34,427 bases of DNA from Cellulomonas sp. ACRRI (lineage in GTDB: Bacteria > Actinomycetota > Actinomycetes > Actinomycetales > Cellulomonadaceae). The notes beneath the pieces are model-generated. The model saw nothing but the letters and a program-made list of their open reading frames with translations, was not told where the DNA came from and made no database searches. Of the stretch, positions 28,455-34,427 are shown in pieces (within the stretch, counting starts at the first letter, position 1; each line of letters begins with the position of its first letter). The stretch lies in the NCBI RefSeq assembly GCF_022346185.1, contig NZ_JAKRMS010000032.1:1-34427 (forward strand). Reading direction: 5' to 3'. Position numbers and translations under genes: made by a program.

Positions 28455-29381
28455 TCAGGCGGTCGGGGTGCTGCCCTCGGTGCCCTCGGTCGCGCCGCCC
28501 TCGGCCGGCGTGTCCGGCTTCTTCGGGGCCGCGCGGCGCGGGCTCGCCTTCTTGGCCGCCTCGGTGACCTTCTCGGTCGCCTCGGCGACGCGCTCCTCGG
28601 CGGCCTCGCGGACCTCCGCGACGCGCTCGGCGGCCTTGTGGGTCGCCTCGCGGCCCCGGGCCACGGCCTCGCCGGCCGCCTGTCCGACCGCGTCGGCGGC
28701 GTCGCCCGCGCGGGCGCGGATCTGGTCGCCGGCGGGAGCCTCGGGCTCCCACGGCTCGGCCCACGGGTCCGTGGTCGTCCGCGAGCGGGTCCACGCGAAC
28801 ACCGCGGCCCCGGCACCGAGGACGGCCGCGACCAGGAAGAAGCGCTTGGCACCCTTGTGCTGCTTCTTGTCGGCCTTCTTGGCGGCGGCAGCGGCGGCGG
28901 CCGCAGCGGCGGCGGCGCGCGCCTTCTTCTTGCCCGCCTCCTTGTCCGCGACGTGCTCGACGGCCGCGCCGGCGCGCTCGGCGGCGTCGTTCACCGCCTG
29001 GACGAGCTTGGGCAGCAGGTCGTCGACGAGCTTGTCGTGCGCGGTGTCGATCACCGGGCTCGCCTTCTCGGCGGCCTTCTCGACCCGTGGGGCCGCGGCC
29101 TTGACGCTCTCCTTGTAGAGGTGGTCGATCCGCGGGATGAGCCACTCGACCGCCGCCTCGACGCGCGGCTGGGTCCACTCGACCGCCTGCTCCGCCGCGC
29201 CCTTGGCCAGGACGGCCGCCTCACCGGCCTGGATCTTCGCGGTCGCGGCGAGCTTGCCGGCGCCGTCGGCGGCCTTGCTGCCCGCGTCGGCGAGGGCCGC
29301 GGCGGCCTGGCCCTTGAGGCGCTCGGACGTCAGGTGGTCGGTGACGGCTTCGATCTTGCTCCGTCGGGTCAGGAACGCCAT
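28455..29381 (-). CDS. Alanine-rich helical single-pass membrane protein of unknown function
   Basis: I do not recognise a defined function. The 308-aa protein starts AFLTRRSKIEAV; residues 10-175 are amphipathic Ala/Lys/Glu-rich helix with an alanine run (about 156-167) and a Lys cluster, then one membrane helix (181-197), a short Trp/Pro-rich piece, and a second Ala/Glu/Arg heptad-like region resembling apolipoprotein or LEA-type repeats. The basic segment before the helix suggests residues 1-180 are cytoplasmic. It is reminiscent of DUF5324-type actinobacterial proteins near the cyclophilin gene, but I cannot confirm that. The ATG at 29381 is preferred to longer frames because CAGGAG lies 9 bp before it. 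It is divergent from the cyclophilin gene. Confidence 0.75.
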   Translation of the reverse strand: MAFLTRRSKIEAVTDHLTSERLKGQAAAALADAGSKAADGAGKLAATAKIQAGEAAVLAKGAAEQAVEWTQPRVEAAVEWLIPRIDHLYKESVKAAAPRVEKAAEKASPVIDTAHDKLVDDLLPKLVQAVNDAAERAGAAVEHVADKEAGKKKARAAAAAAAAAAAAKKADKKQHKGAKRFFLVAAVLGAGAAVFAWTRSRTTTDPWAEPWEPEAPAGDQIRARAGDAADAVGQAAGEAVARGREATHKAAERVAEVREAAEERVAEATEKVTEAAKKASPRRAAPKKPDTPAEGGATEGTEGSTPTA

Positions 29382-29530
29382 GTCCACACTCTCCTGCTCG
29401 GGCTGGTCAGGTGACCTCCCACTCTGCCACCGTCCGGCCTCCCGCGCAGGTGGCAGACGTGTGTTCGTCCCGCGTGAACACGCGATCCTCACCGGGTCAC
29501 CGCCCCGCGGACCGTGACAGGATGACGGGC

Positions 29531-30073
29531 ATGCGAGCGACCCTGCACACCAACCGCGGCGACATCCGCCTCGAGCTGTTCGAGAACCACGCCCCGAAGA
29601 CCGTGGAGAACTTCCGCGGCCTCGCGACCGGGGAGAAGGAGTGGACCGACCCGGCGACGGGCGAGACCCGCACCGGCGCCCCGCTCTACGACGGCGTGAT
29701 CTTCCACCGCGTCATCGACGGCTTCATGATCCAGGGCGGTGACCCGCTCGGTCGTGGCACCGGTGGCCCCGGCTACACCTTCGACGACGAGATCCACCCC
29801 GAGCTGCGGTTCTCCGAGCCGTACCTGCTCGCGATGGCGAACGCCGGCCTGCGCCGCGACCCGATCACGGGCCAGGTGGGCGGCACGAACGGCTCGCAGT
29901 TCTTCATCACCGTGACCGAGACGCCGCACCTGAACGGCAAGCACACCATCTTCGGCAAGGTCCTGGACGACGAGAGCCGCGCGGTCGTCGACGCGATCGC
30001 GACCACGCGCACCCGCCCGGGCGACCGCCCGGTCGAGGACGTGGTGATCGAGTCGGTCTCGTTCGAGTCCTGA
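29531..30073 (+). CDS. ppiA: Peptidyl-prolyl cis-trans isomerase, cyclophilin type
   Basis: A 180-aa cytosolic cyclophilin that speeds proline isomerisation in folding proteins. No signal peptide is present. The catalytic stretch FHRVIDGFMIQGGD is at 58-71 (Arg60), GSQFFITV at 121-128, and HLNGKHTIFGKV follows. A loop at 33-52 (GEKEWTDPATGE) is typical of actinobacterial PpiA. An in-frame ATG at 29522 would add three residues; 29531 is chosen because family homology begins there and a CAGGAT seven bases before it could be a leaderless -10. The rhomboid gene follows after 7 bp. Confidence 0.95.
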   Translation: MRATLHTNRGDIRLELFENHAPKTVENFRGLATGEKEWTDPATGETRTGAPLYDGVIFHRVIDGFMIQGGDPLGRGTGGPGYTFDDEIHPELRFSEPYLLAMANAGLRRDPITGQVGGTNGSQFFITVTETPHLNGKHTIFGKVLDDESRAVVDAIATTRTRPGDRPVEDVVIESVSFES

Positions 30074-30080
30074 CGCCTCG

Positions 30081-30932
30081 ATGACCCAACCGCAGCCGGG
30101 CCCTGCGCCCACCCCGCCCCCCGTCTGCCCGCGGCACCCCGACCGCATCGCCTACGTGCGGTGCCAGCGGTGCGGCCGGCCGACGTGCCCGGAGTGCCAG
30201 CGCCCGGCTGCGGTGGGGATCCAGTGCGTCGACTGCGTGCGCGAGGGGCAGCGCGCCCAGCGCCCGGCGCGCACCGCGTTCGGCGGCCGGGTCGCCGGCG
30301 GCCGTCCCGTCGTCACGCTCACGCTGATCGGGCTGTGCGTGGTCAGCTACGTGCTCCAGCAGGTCAGCGACCGCTGGACCATCGACCTGGCCTTCGTGCC
30401 GTTCCTCGGCGAGACGGAGCCGTGGCGGTTCCTCACGTCGGCGTTCCTGCACTCGCCCAGCAGCCTGTTCCACATCCTGTTCAACATGGTGGCGCTCTGG
30501 TCGGTCGGACCGTTCCTGGAGGCCTCGTTCGGCCGGTGGCGGTTCCTCGCGCTCTACCTGCTCAGCGCCATCGGCGGGTCCGTGATGTTCCTGCTCCTGG
30601 CGACGCCGTACTCGGCGTCCTGGTTCACCGTGCTGGTGGGCGCCTCCGGCGCGGTGTTCGGGCTGTTCGGGGCGGTGCTGGTGGTGCTGCGCCGGGTGGG
30701 CCGGTCGGCCGGCGGCATCGTCGGCGTGCTGGTGATCAACGCCGTCCTGGGCTTCGTGCTCCCGGGCGTCGCCTGGCAGGCGCACCTGGGCGGCCTGATC
30801 GTCGGCGCCGCGCTCGGTGCGGCGTTCGCCTACGCCCCGCGGGACCGGCGCACGCTGGTCGCCGTCGGGTCGTGCGCCGCGGTCGCCGTGCTGCTCGTGG
30901 GGGCCGCCCTGGTGATGTACGCGGGGGTCTGA
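30081..30932 (+). CDS. Rhomboid family intramembrane serine protease with N-terminal zinc ribbon
   Basis: A 283-aa membrane protease. Residues 16-52 carry seven cysteines in CxxC pairs (28/31, 36/39, 49/52) plus His19, a B-box-like zinc-binding module on the cytosolic side. Six membrane helices follow from about 77. The catalytic Ser189 lies in GASGAVFG, the partner His235 in HLGGLIVG, and HILFNM at 131-136 gives the conserved His/Asn. The substrate is unknown. This domain mix and the ppiA-rhomboid-crgA order are common in actinomycetes. Confidence 0.93.
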   Translation: MTQPQPGPAPTPPPVCPRHPDRIAYVRCQRCGRPTCPECQRPAAVGIQCVDCVREGQRAQRPARTAFGGRVAGGRPVVTLTLIGLCVVSYVLQQVSDRWTIDLAFVPFLGETEPWRFLTSAFLHSPSSLFHILFNMVALWSVGPFLEASFGRWRFLALYLLSAIGGSVMFLLLATPYSASWFTVLVGASGAVFGLFGAVLVVLRRVGRSAGGIVGVLVINAVLGFVLPGVAWQAHLGGLIVGAALGAAFAYAPRDRRTLVAVGSCAAVAVLLVGAALVMYAGV

Positions 30933-30958
30933 GGCCGATCCCCAGCGTTGCTCACAGG

Positions 30959-31087
30959 TGTGGAATTACACCCGTGTAGTTATCCACAGGGTTGTGCACC
31001 GCTGGGGACACCGGCCCGGATCGAGCCGATCCGCCGCAGGATCATCGGGGGACACGCTGGGGACAACCCGGCCCCGCCTGGGGACGA
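30959..31087. promoter_or_regulatory. DnaA-box-like cluster between the rhomboid gene and crgA
   Basis: TTATCCACA (30980-30988) is a perfect consensus DnaA box. TGTGGAATT (30959-30967) faces it across a small palindrome TACAC-CC-GTGTA. Further right, TGGGGACAC (31003), GGGGGACAC (31047), TGGGGACAA (31058) and TGGGGACGA (31079) resemble boxes with one change. No gene is seen in this 245-bp gap. Confidence 0.6.
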
Positions 31088-31095
31088 CGGTCGCG

Positions 31096-31114
31096 CCCGG
31101 CTCCGGGAGCCGGG
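31096..31114 (-). terminator. Possible hairpin downstream of crgA
   Basis: CCCGGCTCC (31096-31104) pairs with GGAGCCGGG (31106-31114), and flanking GCGC bases could extend it with a bulge. It lies about 60 bp beyond the crgA stop. No T-tract follows. Confidence 0.45.
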
Positions 31115-31177
31115 GCGCCGACGCGACCCGGCGCCGGTCCGGGCGACGGCGGTGTCGTCCCGGCCCCGGCACCGCGG

Positions 31178-31426
31178 TCACTTCCAGCGCGTGGCCATCC
31201 CGAGCCCGGCCAGCGCGAAGGCGAAGCCGATGGCGAGGTTCCACGAGCCGATGCCGGGGATCGGGTAGCCGAAGTTCGTCAGGTAGGTGACGACGATCCA
31301 CAGCAGGCCCGCGACGAGCAGGCCGCCGAGCACCGGGACGAACCACGGCGGGTTGACCGTGGGGCCGGAGGGGCGCTCGGTGGGCGCGGTGTAGTGCGAC
31401 TTCTGCCGCGTCCTGGACTTGGGCAC
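31178..31426 (-). CDS. crgA: Cell division protein CrgA
   Basis: An 82-aa membrane protein that in mycobacteria links FtsZ, FtsQ, FtsI and peptidoglycan synthases, and in Streptomyces limits septation. The basic start PKSRTRQKSHYTAP is followed by NPPWFVPVLGG and two helices (about 29-49 and 62-79), ending in the typical ATRWK. Length and motifs fit the family fully. It is divergent from the DUF881 gene. Confidence 0.95.
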   Translation of the reverse strand: MPKSRTRQKSHYTAPTERPSGPTVNPPWFVPVLGGLLVAGLLWIVVTYLTNFGYPIPGIGSWNLAIGFAFALAGLGMATRWK

Positions 31427-31514
31427 GGGATGCTCCTGACGTCGACCGTCTGGCTCGGCGGATCTCGCCCGCGCCGCGCAGCGGACGCGCGCACGGACCC
31501 GCGTGGACGTGGCC

Positions 31515-31520
31515 TAGCGT
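31515..31520 (+). promoter_or_regulatory. Candidate -10 (TAGCGT) of the DUF881-sortase-pabA operon
   Basis: TAGCGT lies 21 bases before the DUF881 start, which also has GAGGGGG close by. No clear -35 is seen. The 115-bp gap must also hold the crgA promoter on the other strand. Confidence 0.4.
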
Positions 31521-31541
31521 AGTGGGGGAAGACCGAGGGGG

Positions 31542-32525
31542 ATGAGCGTGCCCGAGCAGCACCCTGAGCGTCGGGCCCACGGGGCCCACGCGGCACCGGA
31601 CGCGGCCGACGCGCCGGCTGTCCCGGGCGTGCCCGCGCCGGCCCCGGAGCCGTCCGGACCCGCCGAGCCGTCGGCGCGCCTCCGGGCCGCGCGGGAGCAC
31701 GCGCAGCACCGCATCCAGCGGCACCGCCGCGGCCGCGCGCTGCGCGGGACGCTCTCGATCGGCCTGGTCATGGCGCTGGCCGGGGCCCTGTTCACCGCGA
31801 ACGCGCGGCTCGCCCGCGGGACGGACGCCCGGCAGCCGCAGGACCTCGCCGGCCTCCAGTCCAACGAGGACGCGCGCCGGGAACGACTGGCGGACCAGGT
31901 CGCGGCGCTGCGGTCCGAGGTCGACGCCCTGACCCAGCAGCAGACCGACTCCGTGGGGCTCGAGTGGCAGTCCGCCGGGGAGGCCTTCGACATCGCCTCG
32001 GGCAAGGTCGCCGTGACCGGCACCGGCATCACGGTCAGCCTGGACGACGCGCCGGCCGACGGCCCCCGCCCGGCGGGAACCGGCCCGGACGACCTGGTCG
32101 TGCACCAGCAGGACCTGCAGGCGGTCATCAACGCGCTGTGGGCCGGGGGAGCGGAGGCGATGGCCCTGATGGACCAGCGCGTCATCTCGACCAGCGCCTT
32201 CCAGTGCATCGGCAACGTGCTGTCCCTCCAGGGCCGCCGGTACTCCCCGCCCTACGTCGTCACCGCCGTCGGCGACCCGGAGGACCTGCTGGACGCGCTG
32301 GCCACCGACCCCGCCGTGCGCGCGTACCGGTCCTGGGTCGACGCCGTCGGGCTCGGGTACGAGGTGACCCGCCCGGACCAGGGCGTGCAGGTGCCCGCCT
32401 ACGATGGCGCGGTCGACATGCGGTACGCCAGCGTGCCCTCCGGCACGGAGGTCCTCCCGGGGCTCGTCGCCGAGGAGGGCACCGCGACCAGCACCGGCAC
32501 GCGTCAGGAGGGCACCGAGGGATGA
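31542..32525 (+). CDS. DUF881 family membrane-anchored protein
   Basis: A 327-aa protein: a disordered Ala/Pro-rich cytosolic segment, a membrane helix at about 69-87, a short coiled coil (about 105-130, LADQVAALRSEVDALTQQQ) and an extracellular DUF881 domain with VTGTGITVSLDD, DLVVHQQDLQAVINALW and the AFQCIGNVLSLQG stretch. The family occurs beside crgA and pabA/trpG in actinobacteria (Rv0012 in M. tuberculosis) and in Gram-positive division clusters; its activity is unknown. The stop overlaps the sortase start as ATGA, marking an operon. Confidence 0.92.
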   Translation: MSVPEQHPERRAHGAHAAPDAADAPAVPGVPAPAPEPSGPAEPSARLRAAREHAQHRIQRHRRGRALRGTLSIGLVMALAGALFTANARLARGTDARQPQDLAGLQSNEDARRERLADQVAALRSEVDALTQQQTDSVGLEWQSAGEAFDIASGKVAVTGTGITVSLDDAPADGPRPAGTGPDDLVVHQQDLQAVINALWAGGAEAMALMDQRVISTSAFQCIGNVLSLQGRRYSPPYVVTAVGDPEDLLDALATDPAVRAYRSWVDAVGLGYEVTRPDQGVQVPAYDGAVDMRYASVPSGTEVLPGLVAEEGTATSTGTRQEGTEG

Positions 32526-33364
32526 GCGGGACGGAGGTCGCCCCGCCCGGGGTGGGCGGGCGCGACGACGAGCCCGGGCGCCCCGGCGGCGGTCGTCGGG
32601 CCGAGCACCGCGCGCGCGGGTCGCGCGACCGGCGGGCCACCCGCGGGGGCGGCGTCGTCCTCGGCGCCGTCGGCGTGCTCGGTGAGCTGCTGATCACCGC
32701 GGGCGTGCTGCTGCTCGCGTTCCTCGCCTGGCAGCTGTGGTGGACCGACGTCGAGTCCAACCGGGAGCAGGCCCAGCTCGTCCAGGAGCAGGGGTGGGAC
32801 GAGCCGCTCGCGCCCCTCGAGGCCGCCGACGGGCCTGCCGTCGTGACCCCGCGCTACGACGAGCCGCCCGTGCTCGAGGAGCCGGAGTACCTGACGACGT
32901 TCGCCTCCATGCGGGTGCCCCGCTGGGACGGCGAGCCGACGCGGACCATCACCCAGGGCACCGACCGGCCGAACGTGCTCAACCCGCTCGGCGTCGGGCA
33001 CTACGAGGGCACCGCGATGCCCGGCGGCGTCGGCAACTTCTCGCTGGCCGCGCACCGCACCACGTACGGCAAGCCGTTCAACCGGATCGCGGAGCTCCAG
33101 GAGGGCGACCCGATCGTCGTCTGGACCGAGGACACCTGGTACGTCTACCGCGTCACGTCCTCGCAGATCGTCATGCCGGACGACGTGCAGGTCATCGCCC
33201 CGGTGCCCGACCAGCCGGGCGCCGAGCCGACCGAGCGGTTCATCACCCTGACCACCTGCCACCCGATGTTCTCCGCGCGCGAGCGGTACATCGTGCACGG
33301 TGTCCTGGACTACTGGGCCCCCGTCTCCGAGGGCGTGCCCGCCGAGCTCGCGGAGGTCTCCTGA
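32522..33364 (+). CDS. Class E sortase
   Basis: A membrane-anchored transpeptidase that joins secreted proteins to the cell wall; class E enzymes of actinomycetes favour LAxTG-type signals. The 280-aa chain has a basic cytosolic segment, one membrane helix (about 45-73) and the sortase barrel (about 125-270). Catalytic residues are His178 (SLAAHRTT), Cys246 (TLTTCHP) and Arg253 or Arg255 (SARERYIVHG). The ATG overlaps the DUF881 stop, and the stop TGA shares its A with the next ATG. No substrate gene is in the window. Confidence 0.94.
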   Translation: MSGTEVAPPGVGGRDDEPGRPGGGRRAEHRARGSRDRRATRGGGVVLGAVGVLGELLITAGVLLLAFLAWQLWWTDVESNREQAQLVQEQGWDEPLAPLEAADGPAVVTPRYDEPPVLEEPEYLTTFASMRVPRWDGEPTRTITQGTDRPNVLNPLGVGHYEGTAMPGGVGNFSLAAHRTTYGKPFNRIAELQEGDPIVVWTEDTWYVYRVTSSQIVMPDDVQVIAPVPDQPGAEPTERFITLTTCHPMFSARERYIVHGVLDYWAPVSEGVPAELAEVS

Positions 33365-33525
33365 TGTACGGGTGGCTGTGGCGGCACCTGCCCGGACCGG
33401 CCCTGGTGCGCGTCCTGGTCCTGCTGGTCCTCGCGGTGGCCGTCCTGGCCGCCTGCTTCGCGTGGGTGTTCCCCTGGCTCGCCCCGTACATGCCGTTCAA
33501 CGACACCACTGTGGGGGAGGGCTGA
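33364..33525 (+). CDS. 53-aa single-pass membrane protein
   Basis: I do not recognise a named family. After YGWLWRHLPGPALVR comes one strong membrane helix (about 16-37) and a short outside tail with PYMPFNDTT. The ATG overlaps the sortase stop by one base (TGATG) and the stop is 2 bp before pabA, so translation is tightly coupled. Small proteins of this shape occur between the sortase and pabA genes in related actinomycetes, in my recollection. A role with the sortase or DUF881 protein is only suggested by position. Confidence 0.8.
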   Translation: MYGWLWRHLPGPALVRVLVLLVLAVAVLAACFAWVFPWLAPYMPFNDTTVGEG

Positions 33526-33527
33526 CG

Positions 33528-34151
33528 ATGAGCCGCATCCTGGTCGTCGACAACTACGACTCGTTCGTCTACACGATCGTCGGGTACCTGGACCAGCTCG
33601 GCGCCGAGACCGTCGTCGTGCGCAACGACGCCGTCCCGCCGGTCTCGGGACGCGGGGAGTTCGACGGCGTGCTGATCTCGCCCGGTCCCGGGACGCCGTC
33701 CGAGGCCGGGGCGTCGATGCAGGTCATCCGCGACTGCGCCGAGGCGGGCACCCCGATGCTGGGGGTCTGCCTCGGGCACCAGGCGCTCGGCGAGGTGTTC
33801 GGCGGCACGGTGACCCACGCCCCGGAGCTCATGCACGGCAAGACGAGCCTGGTGTCGCACGACGGGCACGGCGTCTTCGAGGGCCTGCCGACGCCGTTCA
33901 CCGCGACCCGGTACCACTCGCTGGCCGTCGTCGACGGCACGGTCCCGGACGAGCTCGAGGTCACCGCCCGGGCGAACGGGATCATCATGGGTCTGCAGCA
34001 CCGGACGCTGCCGCTGCACGGCGTCCAGTTCCACCCGGAGAGCGTCCTCACGGAGGGCGGCCACCGCCTGCTGGCGAACTGGCTGACCCTGACGGGCGAG
34101 CGGGACGCGGTCGCCCGCTCCGCGGACCTCCACCCCCTCGTCCGCCCCTGA
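33528..34151 (+). CDS. pabA: Aminodeoxychorismate/anthranilate synthase glutamine amidotransferase
   Basis: A class I glutamine amidotransferase that supplies ammonia to a PabB or TrpE partner, for folate or tryptophan synthesis. The 207-aa protein has the start ILVVDNYDSFVYT, the oxyanion motif SPGPGTP, the nucleophile Cys81 in GVCLGHQALGE, and His169/Glu171 in HPES. The product may serve both pathways; the M. tuberculosis neighbour of crgA is called trpG (Rv0013), so either symbol is defensible. No synthase partner lies nearby. Confidence 0.93.
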   Translation: MSRILVVDNYDSFVYTIVGYLDQLGAETVVVRNDAVPPVSGRGEFDGVLISPGPGTPSEAGASMQVIRDCAEAGTPMLGVCLGHQALGEVFGGTVTHAPELMHGKTSLVSHDGHGVFEGLPTPFTATRYHSLAVVDGTVPDELEVTARANGIIMGLQHRTLPLHGVQFHPESVLTEGGHRLLANWLTLTGERDAVARSADLHPLVRP

Positions 34152-34176
34152 CCCCCTCGCTGACCGGTCCCGTCCG

Positions 34177-34254
34177 CTCGCCGAGATAGGACCGCCCGCC
34201 CGAGATAGGGCCCAGGACGGTCCTATCTCGAGGCGAGGGCCCTATCTCGGCGAG
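34177..34254. repeat. 19-bp-pitch CGAGATAGG palindromic array, four units
   Basis: Units CGAGATAGG start at 34182 and 34201, and CCTATCTCG at 34222 and 34241: steps of 19, 21 and 19 bp. Unit 1 pairs perfectly with unit 3 over 13 bp (34182-34194 with 34218-34230) and unit 2 with unit 4 over 13 bp (34201-34213 with 34237-34249), so the arms interleave. An outer 14-bp pairing is also possible (34177-34190 with 34241-34254). It lies 25 bp past the pabA stop and may help end transcription. In the remaining bases to 34427 I see no supported gene. Confidence 0.92.
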
Positions 34255-34427
34255 GGGGGACCCGCGCGATCAGCGGGTGCCGGGACGACCACAGGGGCCG
34301 GAGAGGTGCTGGTCGAGCGTTCCCTGTGGACGACCGGCTGAGCCGGCACCGTCGTGAGCGGACGGTGGGTGGGTGAACCCGGACGCCGACCGTACGCCCG
34401 CCCTCGACCCCACGCCCACCCCCTGTC

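Noticed and set aside
34269..34427. Minus-strand frame open to the window end, ending at 34269
   Set aside because: Its translation shows nothing like PknB/PASTA or another neighbour expected here. Without the next bases it cannot be supported.

Overview
The window is about 34.4 kb of very GC-rich chromosome centred on a replication origin. Gene order and content point to an actinomycete (Actinomycetota) of the Micrococcales, perhaps Cellulomonadaceae. The markers are a contiguous dnaA-dnaN-gnd-recF-dciA-gyrB-gyrA-DUF3566 run, tRNA-Ile and tRNA-Ala flanking a DLW-39 microprotein, crgA, DUF881, a class E sortase, GTG starts and GTGA/ATGA gene overlaps. The genus is inference; no rRNA gene is present to test it.

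Layout. (1) 1-7.1 kb, + strand: a MviN/MurJ-type pseudokinase envelope protein (5' end probably outside the window), trxB-trxA behind a SigR/SigH-type promoter, a class I/II aminotransferase that looks leaderless, and a Ddl-like ATP-grasp ligase. (2) 7.1-10.1 kb, - strand: rsmG-parA-parB joined by 4-bp overlaps, with a parS site inside rsmG. (3) 10.1-12.6 kb: a 2.5-kb stretch without a credible gene, in a place where related genomes usually have closely packed genes. It holds six parS-like sites (two overlapping) and several repeat families. (4) 12.6-15.4 kb, - strand: rpmH-rnpA-yidD-yidC-khpB, ending in a strong hairpin. (5) 15.4-27.8 kb, + strand: dnaA, an oriC-like DnaA-box region, dnaN, gnd, recF, dciA, gyrB, gyrA and a DUF3566 membrane protein. 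(6) 27.8-34.2 kb: two tRNAs, DLW-39, an alanine-rich membrane protein (-), a cyclophilin, a zinc-ribbon rhomboid protease, a DnaA-box-like cluster, crgA (-), then DUF881, sortase E, a 53-aa membrane protein and pabA/trpG.

How it works together: DnaA, DnaN, DciA, RecF and gyrase start and sustain replication at oriC. ParA, ParB and the parS cluster segregate the origin. RnpA, rpmH, YidD, YidC and KhpB serve RNA and membrane-protein biogenesis. The MviN-like protein, CrgA, Ddl-like ligase and sortase serve the envelope and division.

The most unusual signal is a family of short palindromic arrays in three separate intergenic regions (12.29-12.38, 28.28-28.35 and 34.18-34.25 kb). Each is built from a 9-bp core, CGAGATCGG or CGAGATAGG. 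Same-orientation copies start exactly 19 bp apart, and orientation switches after 21 bp. Arms pair in an interleaved A-B-A'-B' order, with locus-specific flanks that match their partners. I do not recognise this as a named element.
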